Below, one piece after another: positions 10,620 to 22,016 of a stretch of 64,000 nucleotides of DNA. Below the pieces are notes generated by a model. That model did no database searches. It had not been told where the DNA came from and was given only the letters and a program-made list of their open reading frames with translations. This DNA comes from Meconema thalassinum (taxonomy: Eukaryota; Arthropoda; Insecta; Orthoptera; Tettigoniidae), in the NCBI GenBank assembly GCA_946902985.2, contig OX336389.2:978332084-978396083 (forward strand). The letters run 5' to 3'. The translations under genes were made by a program, and so were the position numbers. The stretch's first letter is position 1. Each line of letters opens with the position of its first letter.

Positions 10620-10819
10620 AGCTATACTAAGTATGACAAAACATATTTCTAAATATTTGTATAGGCTAATCTTAAACTTCAACCCTAGGCTAGTGATCAG
10701 ATGACCACGTGACGGTCGAAACGGGTAATCATAAAATTACATTTTATCAGTGATTAATTTTAATATGGTATAAGTAACTTTTTCATGAAAGTGTGTTTTA
10801 TATACCGTATGTAGTTACC
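10620..10819. other. Spacer with a hammerhead-like motif
   Basis: No coding sequence. At 10693-10732 there is a GTGAT/ATCAT stem around CAGATGA (10698-10704), a GACC/GGTC hairpin, GAAAC (10718-10722) and GTA (10725-10727). This resembles a decayed minimal hammerhead. Confidence 0.35.
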
Positions 10820-10980
10820 CCGCCTAATCTAATTGGGCAAACCCATATTGGCCGACTGAAAAGCATAAATTGATAATGGGAGAGGGAGACTATGAAAGAC
10901 CATTTCAAGGACGGTCAACAATGAACTTCAGGCTCGCTCATCTACTGAGTCTGGAGGTTGCCTTACACTGCATAGCTATT
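10820..10980. repeat. Dispersed repeat remnant
   Basis: The stretch TAATCTAATTGGGC followed by GGCCGACTGAAA resembles 14435-14475 (TAATTTAATTGGGC and GACCGACTGAAA). The following part ('CATTTCAAGGACGGTC') resembles the SINE family 1 body. It looks like a worn composite. Confidence 0.4.
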
Positions 10981-11029
10981 ACATTTGGTAAACTACTCCT
11001 TTGTATAATATATAAATTCAAATAAAAAT

Positions 11030-11345
11030 AAATTCATGGTTGATGAAACCTACACACGATTACAGGCCAGTGTTCCTGCAGGTGTTCCATTCACTCCACA
11101 AAATCGACGTGAAAGACTCGTGTGCCGTTGAGAAAACCAGTGTGGGTTGACAAAAGGCATAGTGTCATCATTAGTGATGAATTGTTCCTCTGTCTTTCTC
11201 GCACTGATTGCCATATCGTGTGCGACAACATACGAAGAGAGAAGTGCTTAGACATTATTGTCGAGAGGCACAGGACCAACTCTGGGCATTATGGTCTGGG
11301 GAGCTATCGGCTATAATGTAAAATATCAATTAGGGATTGTGACTA
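11030..11345 (+). pseudogene. Tc1/mariner-type transposase remnant
   Basis: The plus strand encodes pieces of a DDE transposase in mixed frames: 'FTPQNRRERL', then 'SVIISDELFLCLSRTD' where family members have the second catalytic Asp in an FSDES-type motif, and 'GPTLGIMVWGAIGYN', a well-known Tc1 signature before the last catalytic residue. Only about 100 codons survive. No terminal inverted repeats or TA duplications could be tied to it. Confidence 0.65.
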
Positions 11346-11711
11346 TTGCTTGCTTGATTTGAATGGAATAGTGAATTCCAGTAATCTAGCAAAACAGAAT
11401 GAATTGGCAATGACTAATAGATTTCTACGATGGTGGCCTAGGCTTAATTCCAAGCTCTGTCATGAATTTTAAATCTAGTATGAGGTTTGCAAACATCCAG
11501 AGGACAGTTGAGAGGAGAGTAGTGGATTCATATCCTACTCTCGGCCATTGTAGAAGTGGTTTTCCGCTGATTCCCAAAGTAAATTCAAATCCCAGCTGAT
11601 TCCTTCCCAACTTAGCTCTTAGTTACAAGTACTGTACGGAGCTCAGAAGAATGCGAGCGTGGGGTGAGGTGGAGGAAAAGGGGAGGGGCATTCCCTACAT
11701 AGCCTACAGTA
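11346..11711. other. Unassigned spacer
   Basis: No recognisable coding sequence. Small reading frames here show no family motifs. Confidence 0.35.
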
Positions 11712-11722
11712 ATTCGTTGCTA

Positions 11723-12045
11723 ATTTTTTTTTTTTTTCGTGTAGCCTCCTCAGAGGCCGAGAGCAGGTCTTTCTATTCAACGCCCGTGGGCGACCTGCGC
11801 GTCGGGATGAGAGATGGAATGGATGAAGATGAATGAAACTGGGCAAGGATGTGGAAGGAAGCGGCCGTGGCCTGTCAGAAGGTACTGTCCCAGCATTTGC
11901 CTGGCGTTGAAAATGGGAAACTACGGAAAACCATTTCATGCACAGCCGACGGTGAGGCTCGAACCCACGCGTCTACCGAATCAGCAGAGAGCTTGGCCCC
12001 ATGACCTAACGCCGCGCTTTAGCCAGCGTAGCCACTACTGTCGGT
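11723..12045 (-). mobile_element. tRNA-derived SINE, family 1 copy b, with 11-bp target duplication
   Basis: It is flanked by ATTCGTTGCTA at 11712-11722 and 12046-12056. The left end is a run of T, which is the poly-A tail on the transcribed minus strand. The right end carries the Pol III head with box B GGGTTCGAGCCTC. It is the same family as 1632-1965. Confidence 0.9.
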
Positions 12046-12280
12046 ATTCGTTGCTATGGCAACCTGCTTCCTTCTCAGCAGAATATACAGGGTCTTTATT
12101 TTTGCTTCGCAAGGCGACCTTCGCTGGCTGTTACAGGTTGGCGCGCGCGGTGCCCGGCCATATTCCCACGCTCTTGCTGCGGTATATGTGTGAACTCCAA
12201 GCTAATTGGGTGTTTTATAAAGCTACTGTGTACTGTATATCGCATTGTATAGTGTCTTATTGTGATTGTGTATAGTGCTG

Positions 12281-12495
12281 TAATGCCCTATGTGAAATAT
12301 TCGTTACGTGAACATGTATATCTGCACAATACGTACACAAAGTGCAGGAAATCGTGCACTAGAACAAGGCAAAAGTTTCGAGTGAAATTTCCAGGGAGAC
12401 CCATTCCTATAAATCGGACAATAAAACAACTGGCTAAGAGATGCAAACGTACAGGTTCAGTAAACAATGAAAATAGAACTCAGCCAATATACCAA
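12281..12495 (+). pseudogene. DUF4817-like helix-turn-helix remnant
   Basis: A 72-residue stretch begins 'MPYVKYSLREHVYLHNTY' and continues 'RKFRVKFPGRPIPINRTI'-like, then 'LAKRCKRTGSVNN'. This pattern (YS..E...I..TY, then RKFR.KFP, P...TI..L...F..TGS) is the N-terminal DUF4817 helix-turn-helix found in many insect mariner-like transposon proteins. No catalytic domain follows, because the frame ends at 12498. Upstream (12085-12110) is a 'TATACAGGGTCTTTAT' motif that recurs inverted at 27540-27560, which may mark the end of the parent element. Confidence 0.55.
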
Positions 12496-12549
12496 TGAAA
12501 ATAGACTTTGTTATTTCCTTACTGAAGCTACTGTAAATTAACCGGAGTA

Positions 12550-12640
12550 ACCGGGACATGGGCGCCCGCAGGGAGGGGCAAGGTGGGGCTGTGGCCCCCC
12601 TCTGGAATTCCGAGAATGTTGATATTCGATTGGTCAATGT
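12550..12640 (+). repeat. 'GGGCGCCCGC' dispersed repeat, copy 1
   Basis: ATGGGCGCCCGCAG, followed by a G-rich and then C-rich block, is repeated in reverse orientation at 27303-27350. This is a moderately dispersed insect repeat of unknown class. Confidence 0.5.
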
Positions 12641-13474
12641 CACCAGTTATTTCATAAATTGAAGTTTCTGATAATCAACTGACAAATGTCACAATAGAAA
12701 ACTTCATTAATGTTGCTGACATATATGTATTTATATTCAAAAATATATGGTTCTAATGATGTCATGCACTAGACCACCAACGGAAACACAGCTCCATTTT
12801 TCAATATGGTTATGCCTAGTGTGAATACCTTATGTTTACCCAACACTAGGGCCAGATGGCCTCGTAGTTCCGCCCCTTAAAACAACAATAACAAACTAAC
12901 CCAACACTATCAAACGTGGTTAGGCCGGCTACTACTTTCGCCACCTCACTTTGGCAGTGACGATATGAGAGCACGTTCTGGAGATATTTTTATACATTGC
13001 AATACCGATAGCAGATTTCAGCCCTTAAAAGCGAGGTTTTCTTTGCTGACTAGTAAATTATTGGTCCCTTAAGGTCGCGCTTACAATATAGGGACATTTA
13101 CTGTTTTGAGGCCCGTAATTACGGGGGAACAAACAGGGCAGCTGCCCAGGGCGGCAGGATTTAGGGGTGGAAGAAAATTTGGAAAACTGTACAAAACCGC
13201 TTGGGCATTAAACGCCAAGTTATTAATGTTTAATCCCCCTACACACACACACACACACAAGAGAATTATTCATTGTCACACATTTGCAATGTTCATTATT
13301 TAAGGACACACAAAACGGGATTGTGTTAGTCATCGTGGTGTTCTTGCTTTTGAATCGGACTTGAAAGTGAAATTGGACTAATGAAATCCTAATCTTGTTT
13401 GCAAATGACAAGGCAGGAAGGAATCCCCTTGTTATTTAAATAATTGGTGTTTTTCTTTTTACGTATGGCTTTTA
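12641..13474. other. Unassigned spacer with (CA)n
   Basis: No gene seen. A short (CA)n microsatellite lies at about 13241-13258. Low-complexity and repeat-like pieces are present without clear structure. Confidence 0.35.
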
Positions 13475-13800
13475 GTGCTGGGAATGTCCGAGGACATGTT
13501 CGCCCGAGTTTGTAGCTGCTTGTATGCGGACCCCCTTGGGGTGAGCTACAAATACCGTCGCGTGTGGAATGTTGTCTGGGAAGGAAAGTGTGAATGTAAG
13601 GACGAGGAATTGGAAGGTAGTGGCTGTGGCCTATAGTTAGGGACCAACCACGGCATTTGTCTGGAAGGAAGATGGGAAACCACAGAAGACCATCTTAAAA
13701 GTCGCCGGCGGGGGGATTCGAACCTCCTCGCCTCCCGGATGTGAGCGACTGCCTGCAGCCACACCGTAACGACCACGGCTAACTCACCCGTTGTTGCCAT
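13475..13800 (-). mobile_element. tRNA-derived SINE, family 3
   Basis: On the minus strand a Pol III-type head is visible at the right end, with box B GGTTCGAATCCC (about 13720). The body includes 'GGCATTTGTCTGG' and 'GGGAAACCACAGAAGACCAT', which parallel the family 1 and 2 bodies. The head differs, so I treat it as a third family sharing the same core. Exact ends are not fixed. Confidence 0.65.
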
Positions 13801-15186
13801 TGGTTGTGTATATCTTTTGAAATTTAAATGTAAATTCTTTGTATTAAGTTCTTTTTTTTTCAATTTATAAGTTTAGTCAACACATAGTTAAATACACTCT
13901 CATTGAAGAAACAGCCCCATAGGTAAAGGACACTTTAATAAATCGACATATATTAAATCGGGGTTAGCAAAGATTTATTTTTCCTCAGGGGCTTCAGGAG
14001 CCCTAAATGCGGGCCAGACTGTGTTGTACACTCGTCTAAATTTGCGTCGTTCTGCCTTACTGCGATCGTTATTCATGCTGCAAAATGCCATACCGGTAAA
14101 TTTTTATTCAAGGTGTGCCATACTACAACTGTGGTCCATTTCTTGAGGACAGAGCAATTATTGCTTCAAATGAACAGCAATCTACCATTGTTGTAGATTC
14201 TTAGCCTGTAGTGTTAAATCTTCTACGATCGAAGCAATTTACACGCTAATAGTTAAATAGTTCTGCGGTGTTTTTGTGCCGTTATCAAAGCGAGATCAGT
14301 TGAGACAAAATGGTGAATTCAGTGATAGACTTCGTTATGTTGTAGTCTGTATGATTCCAATGGAATCTACTTGCAAGGCAATTTCCGATGCGCCAAAATG
14401 TAGACTTATATGAGTGGAGAAGCTAATTTAATCCTAATTTAATTGGGCTCGTAGTCGTATTGACCGACTGAAAGTTACAATTCAATATAGATCAATAGGT
14501 GACAACGCCCAAGTTGAAGGGGGGATTGATAATGATGTGCTTCTGAAAGAAGAAAATTACAGAATAGACATTAGCAGGCGCTTAACTCAAGGAACATTCA
14601 TGTGACATTCTTAAGTGCAAATGTATAATAGGCCTAGTTAAATGATCCTGCGATGTTTGTCGTTATCAAAGCGACTAAGAAGTACATGATTTAGTGAGTT
14701 TTATATATTTTACTTTACGGTCAGCCATAATCAAATGAAATATTTTCTTTCTAACAGGAAAATTTGCTAAAACCAGGGGCGTCACAAGTACGAGTAACGT
14801 ACAATACGAATTTATCATTTCGTACTAAATTCATTATGTTAAGAAGAGCAATGCGAAGTATTCCCCGCAACTTGTTAAAAAGAGGAAAAACGTGATGGAC
14901 CCGCTGTAACGGCCAGTATAAACTAGATATTTGGAAACTGTGCTATTTGAATTATTAGGCAGATTCATATGTAGAGATATCTCCACAGTTCAATTTAACT
15001 CAGTAATTTGAAAATATCTGAAAATATGTCCTCCAGTTACCATATTTAGAAAATAGGCGAACTGGATTTACATTAGCATTTTAATAAACTGCTTATTTTT
15101 ATATTATTGTCGATACATGGTGATACCACTAATTTTTACCTGTTTTTAAGAACTGTACATTATGACAATGAATGACAAAAGAAGAA
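13801..15186. other. Unassigned AT-rich spacer
   Basis: No ORF above noise and no RNA gene. A short block at 14435-14475 matches 10826-10865. Otherwise I recognise nothing. Confidence 0.35.
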
Positions 15187-15349
15187 AATAATAAACAAAG
15201 TTTTTATGGTTCCGCCTAGTCAATACTTGTTTTATTAGAGATTTTATCGTGACATAATCACTTGTCTTTACGTATGTTGGGACATGTTTCGGTGCCTCTA
15301 ATAAAACAAGTATTGACTAGGCGGAACCATAAAAACTTTGTTTATTATT
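15187..15349. repeat. Perfect 54-bp inverted repeat with 55-bp loop
   Basis: The left arm 15187-15240 is the exact reverse complement of the right arm 15296-15349. The arms contain GGTTCCGCCTAGTCAATACT. The loop (15241-15295) contains GGGACATGTTTCGG. This is either a foldback element/MITE or a hairpin left by an inverted duplication. No target duplication is obvious. Confidence 0.9.
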
Positions 15350-15466
15350 ACATTCTGACAATACGGAAAAATGTGTGACTTTAAAAGTCAAAAAGTGTAC
15401 AAAAGAAGAAACGCGAACTTCCATAGACAAAAACTGTGAACTTAAAACAAAACATTCCTCCCAATC
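15350..15466. other. Flank of Gypsy element 1
   Basis: Unassigned sequence ending in AATC (15463-15466), which is the left copy of the 4-bp Gypsy target duplication. Confidence 0.6.
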
Positions 15467-17015
15467 TGTAGCAGTTTTGCTTAGGCTGGGATGACAAGTG
15501 AAACGGTATTTACTTTGCTCCACGTTGAGCGTACAAATGTAACAGTTATTAGTGCCCCATGTTGGTAGCGACAATTGTAGCAGTTTTGCTAGCCCACACT
15601 GTTGGGTGATAATTGTAGCTGTTGACCTTTGCCTAAGCTATGTTGTTTTAATGGGCGCCAAGACCTCAATGCAATGTTGAAATCTAAATTTGTATTTAAC
15701 AACGTCTAGCTCTGGCAGAACACATTCAAGACTCTATTCACTCAGATCGTGGTATGATTTGATCATTAACCCAACAAACAATTGTATCAGGAGAAGGAAT
15801 TGGTCTATATCTAATGCTACCTACTGAAAGCAAAGATTGCATTGTAAAAGAAATGAATTTATTATATAAAACAAGTATAGCAAAATTAATAATAATAATA
15901 ACTATACAATTTAAATTGGAGCGTTGTGATTTGAATATTACCGATAGAAAATTACGTGAAAACGGAGTCTGATAAATTGATTTTACTCTTATTTCCAAGC
16001 TATGAAGTTACTGAATTATGAAATATAAAACAAAGAAAAATGAGAGATTGCGTATTTCCGCGTCATTTGCGCTTACCACTGGAAATTGCCAAAGCATTTC
16101 CCTCGTTCTTGATGATGTTGTGAGCTTCCCACAGTCTCCTGGACGTCGTCATCTCCGTCGGAATTTGATGATATTCTGGTAGATTAGATAATTCTATGGT
16201 CCGTACCTCGGACCCAAACACTCGTACAACCAAGTTTTACAAAAGTTCGTCGCTAACTCCACTGAACATCGGAGCGACACGCACTTGCGACCGTACTCTG
16301 CAAGTTCTACACAGATAGTCCGTTCCACGGAACATCGGAGCGTCCCCCGCGTATAACCATACTCCGCAAGTATTTCACATATAGTCCTTAACTCCCCCGA
16401 ACATCGGTGCGACTTTCACGCGCATCCATACTCCTCAAGTATATCACAGATAGTTCACGTTTCACGGCGCGTCGAACGATATATCCACACGTTGGCTCCC
16501 CCACCATGGTACCGACATCTAGCTTACGTCGTCCTCACTGATTGGCAGAGCACGCCGCTAGTTCCCCTCCTCTGGTTTCTTTACACTCGGCGCGCGAGAG
16601 GGAGAAGTCGTTTTCCGTCCCAACAATTCGCCTTTTCTAGACCTTGCGACCCAAGATTGCGTCATGCTTCTCGACAAGATTAAGCGTGTACTCGAAATCC
16701 CAGTGAGTCATGTCTCTCGATATACCCTAACTGACGAAAACTCCGTAAAATTCCGTAATCACATAATTTTCTATAATATTGTCGTTCGTAATAATTTGCT
16801 TGATAGCGTTTTCTAAGACATAGAAAACCTATCTGCATGCTAATAATTTTTATAAAATGCTCCGAAAATACCTTAATAATAATTATAATAAATTAATAAT
16901 AATAAATTAACATGAAAAATTCTCTTGGCTGAACAATTTGCCGCGTAAATAAATATAGAATGGCTTCCTACTGACTTATGCCAGTTGCATAAAACCCCTC
17001 GAAAAACACGTTACA
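15467..17015 (-). repeat. Gypsy 1 downstream (3') LTR
   Basis: 1549 bp, with TG at the start and CA at the end. It is matched base for base to 25575-27123 except near 16595, 16603 and 16712. Three imperfect 66-69-bp tandem units start at 16264, 16330 and 16399 (GAACATCGG core followed by 'CAAGT'). Confidence 0.95.
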
Positions 17016-18098
17016 TATTCGCCTCGGATCATCGGATGATTTACCGTGACGACGGTCCATTATCCGATTATCCCAGACACGTTAATAAACCCCATCCAAA
17101 ATACATATTACATAAACGAAATCACCCTAAATTACAGATATATACACTCATATTTTTTCCTTCACGCACTTTGCGTCAAAGTTTGTTGTCACTATGGATT
17201 GCACTTTGCAACCAGTCCAATGTTTTACATATGGAATAGTGTTCCACGGATATTTCCGCCTCTCAAATTTCTCTATGTTGGAGAAATAGACATAATTAAT
17301 GTGTGAGCACTATGTATTTATGATGTCATATCACACGCATTGAAGGTGTTCTGATATATTTATATCACCATAGAACTTCCTAATTTCACTGGAGGTCCCC
17401 TCCTTATGGTGACATTTAATTCCACTTATCACTGAGCACACGATCACACTATTGTGGCAGCGCCTCGTGACCATAATACTTAATCTCTCATTAAAGTAGA
17501 TTAAATGAATATTGACTTCTGAAAAAAAAAAAAAAAAAAAAAACAGTAAATGCGCATTACATATAACACCAAATATTTCTGTGCCGTAATCGCCCTGTCT
17601 TGTTAAGTTCCCGTTAACCATATTCTACTTAATACTAGTTCTCAACACAGATCATTTCTCCTCACACACATAATACCATTGTACAAATTATCTTAAATTA
17701 CACACTTACAAATCTTACATGGCGAGGCCGTAAACAGAAATCACGTGTGCTGATATGTATGAGTTTCATGAAGGACTGTCTCGCATTCTGATGGCCCATC
17801 TTTTATCTCGTGGACGCCTTAAGCTAACAAGCCCTATTCAAGCGCTCCCCCATCTCTTGGAGATAAATGGGAACCCATCAGCGCTGCCAAAAATGGCCTT
17901 GGTGCATCGAGACAATTTAGTGCTCAACAGCATCCGACAATCCCGTCATATTTCCCTGTACCTTAAAAACTCTCATTTACTTACATACTACCCCCCTGTG
18001 TGACTTCTGATACGCCTGCCTTAAGACCAGATCTTCCACGCACCAGACATCACACTTACTCATTTGATAGGCTGGCTCGCCAGCTAAACACACTCACT
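17016..18098. other. Gypsy 1 3' noncoding region
   Basis: Lies between the integrase stop and the downstream LTR. It contains a poly-A run at 17521-17543 (plus strand) and no credible coding sequence. The small plus-strand frame at 17755-18003 has no family features. Confidence 0.5.
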
Positions 18099-18310
18099 TT
18101 ATGACACATATTTTCGTAGACTATGTATATTATACGTTCCGTATAATCTGTTTCCCTCACTATTCTCCAGCACATATGCTGTTTTCCCAATACGTTTGGA
18201 AACTATAAATGTTTCTGCGTCACCTGCTTCCAACCTTGCCAGTGGCTCCCTTAAATGAACGTCATCACGTTGCTCTACCTACCTATTTCTCAGTGTCTGT
18301 AACGATGCCC
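18099..18310 (-). pseudogene. Gypsy 1 integrase C-terminal remnant
   Basis: The minus strand reads 'DDVHLREPLARLEAGDAETF', then 'AYVLENSEGNRLYGTYNIHS', ending at TAA at 18099-18101. This is the SH3-like C-terminal part of a Gypsy integrase (a strand-rich domain ending in a '.G.YN.H.LR.Y'-type motif). The zinc-binding and catalytic domains that should precede it are absent. The RT fragment abuts it directly, indicating an internal deletion. Confidence 0.6.
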
Positions 18311-18315
18311 TGTTG

Positions 18316-18796
18316 CTACTGTCCACACATGCTAACCCTACTTTCCTCTGGTGTCACACCTCTACTCGACACTCTATGACCTAAAAAGGTCACTTCTGAC
18401 TGACAGAATGACGACTTAGACAGCTTCAAAGTGAACCCTGCCTGATCTAACTTCTGAAAAACTATATTTAAATGACATAGATGCTCCTCAAAACTGCGTG
18501 AACTAATTACCATATCATCAATGTAAATGGTTACAAACTCTCCTGTGTCATCCCCTAATGCGATGTTTAAAGCCCTAATTAAAGCTGATGAACTACTCTT
18601 TAACCCATAAGGTGTTCTACAAAATTGATAAAGGTTATATTTATGACTAAAAGCTGTAAATGGTCTATCTTCGTACATAAGTGGCACTTGCCAAAAACTG
18701 GAACTCAAATCTACACAAGTGAAATACTTCTTCCCCTCAAATGTTTGCATTAATTCTTCTATTGACATAGATTTCAGCTGATCTGAACTAATTCTA
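18316..18796 (-). pseudogene. Gypsy 1 reverse transcriptase, palm part
   Basis: 150 codons of RT with the motifs in order: 'KYFTCVDLSSSFWQVPL' (first catalytic Asp), 'YQFCRTPYGLKSSSSALIRA', 'FVTIYIDDMVISSRS' (catalytic YIDD, residues about 80-84) and 'VTFLGHRVS'. The fingers are encoded at 22541-22834, and a LINE inserted at 18802-22535 separates the halves. The frame ends soon after the thumb, at the internal deletion joint. The catalytic residues are kept, but the protein cannot be made intact. Confidence 0.9.
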
Positions 18797-19015
18797 CTGT
18801 TTATTTATTTATTTACTTATTTATTTACATAGGTCCCAATGAGCCTGAGCACGTGTTAGGGACAATCAAGTAACATAGTTACAGCATGGCATATATATAA
18901 TTTTTGTAACATTATTGTTTAATTTAATAGTAACTTATATTATATTGCTAGTGACTAATTTTACAGAGATAATTCGGTATGATACATTGCATTGCTTAAG
19001 GCTATTGTACATGGG

Positions 19016-21975
19016 CTATTCATTCCTTAATAGGAAGTCTTTTGTTTTCCTCTTAAATGTTTTTATAGGGAAACTTTCCCTTATGCCTGATGGTAGCGAG
19101 TTGTATTCTTTTATTATAGAGGACATAATTCCTTTAGTTCCAAATTTAATGGATTGGGAATGGCTGGTGAATATTTGATTTACTCCTCTTGTTGCATAAT
19201 GATGAATGTCATTTGCATGGGTAAAATGGATGTGTGTGTGTATCAATTTGTTTTCTAATTTGTATACAAATACTGTTGCTGACATAGCTATTTGTTTTTG
19301 CAGTGGCATAATTTTAGTTCTTGAGTATAATTCATTTGAGGGTGTGAGCCAAGGAAGTCCAAAGATAGATTTTATAGCACGTTTCTGGAGTATCTCAAGT
19401 TCTTTTATCAGCTCCTTCTTACAATATCCCCATATGAAATTCATGTACATTAGATGTGAATGTATCAGAGCAAAGTATATATTTTTCAATTGTTGGCTAG
19501 TAAGACAGCTATATCTTAATCTGAAAATAATACCAATTAAAGGGCTGATTTTATGTTTTACATTTTCTACATGATTTTCCCAGGTTAGTGTAGGCTACTA
19601 TCTAGTGTGATACCTAAGTATGTTGCCGATTTAACCCTTTCTATTTCTTTGTTGGCTATGTTGACTATGTTTGTGGTCTCAATCTTGTATGATGGTTTAT
19701 GGAAGAATAAATATTTTGTTTTAGTGATATTGATAACCATTTTGTGTGCTCTCAACCAATCCACCAGCTTATTGAGATCATAATTAATATTTAGCATAAT
19801 TTCCTGTTCAGATGTTCCCAGATAGAGTATAAAAATATCATCTGCAAATAGTTTAAGCTTGCCTTTCAATTCTAATAATACTATATCATTAATATAGGCC
19901 AAGAAAAGAATTGGTCCTAAGACAGAACCTTGAGGTACTCCTGTGTCAATTCTCATTTGAGACCCTTTTACATTATCGATTGCAACATATTGTTTTCTGT
20001 TAGTGAGGTAGTTCTTGAACCAATCATGTGCCACTCCTCTGATGCCTGCAAATTCTAGTTTATTAAGGAGAATCTTATGGTTAACCAGATCGAATGCTTT
20101 TTGAAGGTCAATTAGTACACCAGCAGCTAGTTTGTTTTCATCTAATGCCTTTTCTACATCAGTTACTACTTCAAATATAGCACTATCAGCTCCTCTATTT
20201 GGAATAAACCCATATTGGCAGTTTGCAAAGTAATCATTTTTCATGAAGAAATTCATAAGTCTTCGTTTAACAACGCTTTCTAGAACCTTGCTGATGGCAG
20301 ATATAATATTAATGGGTCTGTAATTTGATGGGTGGGTTTTGTCTCCTTTTTTGTAGATCGGGACCACCCTAGAGACTTTACAGGCATCGGGGAATATACC
20401 AGTCATCAGTGAAAGATTTATTATTTTGACAAGATATGGTGTAAGGCCCTCAAGACACAATTGTAGCATGACATTAGTAGTGTTGTCCTCACTTATATTG
20501 TTTTTGTGTTTTAGGGAGTTTATAATTGATTGTATTTCATTAGCATCAGTAGGTAACATAAAGATTGTCTTAGTGCTAGTAGTATTTTTATAGCTTGCAA
20601 TGTCCGAGGTAGGACCGTTTCCTTGATTTTCCCATATACTGTTAGCAATATTGACATAATATTTATTAATTTCATCACATATATTTTCCTTTTTTTCGAC
20701 ATTTGTGCCATCGACTATAAGTTTGACAATTTCATTTTTCCCCTTCTTTGGCCTATTTAACATCTCATTAACAACACTCCACACTTCCCTCTGATTATTT
20801 GCATTTTGAATTTTTTGGTCAAAGTAGTTTCTTTGTAGGTTTCTCTTAAGTTTTGTAACTTGGTTGCTAATAATTTTATATTCTTCTAAAATTTCTGCAG
20901 ATGGATTTTTAACTTTGGTTTTTGTATATATCTTATCTTTCCTGTGTATTAGTGCTAAAAGATCTTGTGTGATCCAGGGTTTTATTGGTGGCGCACTTGG
21001 CTCCTTATTCGTATATTTCATAGTACAGGCTTCTATTCCTTTATTAATAAAATCACAGAATTTATTGTAGTAGTCATTGATGTTAGTTTCATTGCATACA
21101 AATTCTTGAGTTATTAAATATTTATTAAGTTTTTTGTAGTTTATTTTATCCTTTTCTATTGGCCTATCATCACATATTGAGTTCCTGTTTATCTTTTTGT
21201 TTCTCATTTCACAGATTAGTAAATGGTGATCACTCAAATCATTATCAATATTATAGACATTACATATTTTGTCACAGTCGTTCACCAATACATGATCAAT
21301 TAGAGTAGAGCTAGTTTGTGTTACACGAGTTGGATATTTTGTATTACATAAGACTAGACCGTATGATTTGACTAGGTTAATATAACTACTAGTATATCTG
21401 TCCCCAAATAATAGATCGATATTCATATCACCTAGTATTATAACAGGATTCGTTGAGTAAGAACTAATAATTACTTCGAGATCAGTTAGAAAGTGTGGAA
21501 TGTTGCTTTTATGAGGGTTATAAGCAGTGATTATATTGTATTCTTGATGGCCTTTTCTCACAGTAATGTGCAGTATGCTGTGGGTGGAATTTATTTCCTT
21601 TACAAGGGTACTGCTACATTTGTTTGAAATATAAAAAGATACTCCCCCTCCAGCTTGTTTTCTAACTATGTGATATGCAACATATTTCTTAATATTGAAA
21701 AACATTTTTGTTTGTTCTGTTAACCAATTTTCTGAGATTGCTAGGACATCTACACCTTTGATTCTGTCTAACATTATTTGGATATCATCGAACTTGTTTT
21801 TTATGCTATGTGCATTTATGTGTACGCATTTTAGTGTACTGGTATCGGTTATTATGTGTTTACTGTCCTTAATTTTATAATAATCGCTAAGTGTATTACA
21901 GTTACACTCGGTTAATTCTAGTGTATTATTATTTGCATTACCTAAAAAATTTAATTTCTGTGATTCTAGTTCCAT
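19016..21975 (-). pseudogene. LINE ORF2: AP endonuclease and reverse transcriptase, one frameshift
   Basis: The N-terminal part is an apurinic-type endonuclease: 'LKCVHINAHSIKNKFDD', 'LAISENWLT', 'VIILGDMNIDLLFG' and 'DNDLSDHHLLICEM'. The RT follows with 'NYRPINIISAISKVLE', 'GVLIDLQKAFDLVNH', 'GVPQGSVLGPILFLAYIND' and 'LKLFADDIFILYLG'. The 796-codon frame stops at 19585. The tail continues in another frame ('NHVENVKHKISPLIG', then 'KNIYFALIHSHLMY') to 19016, so a single indel near 19590 breaks the gene. Domain order and sequence fit the CR1/Jockey group. Recent but inactive as it stands. Confidence 0.9.
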
Positions 21976-22016
21976 ATGGGATAATACTTAGTAGATATCT
22001 TACTATTCCATAGATT

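Noticed and set aside
15275..15300. Third hammerhead (GAAACATGTCCC on the minus strand)
   Set aside because: No CUGANGA box lies at the required distance. Only the GAAAC part is similar.
15738..15998. ORF identical to 25846-26106
   Set aside because: Both copies are inside the Gypsy 1 LTRs. Identity follows from LTR duplication and no protein family is apparent.
17755..18003. Plus-strand ORF in the Gypsy 1 3' region
   Set aside because: Antisense to the element, with no motif. Probably chance.
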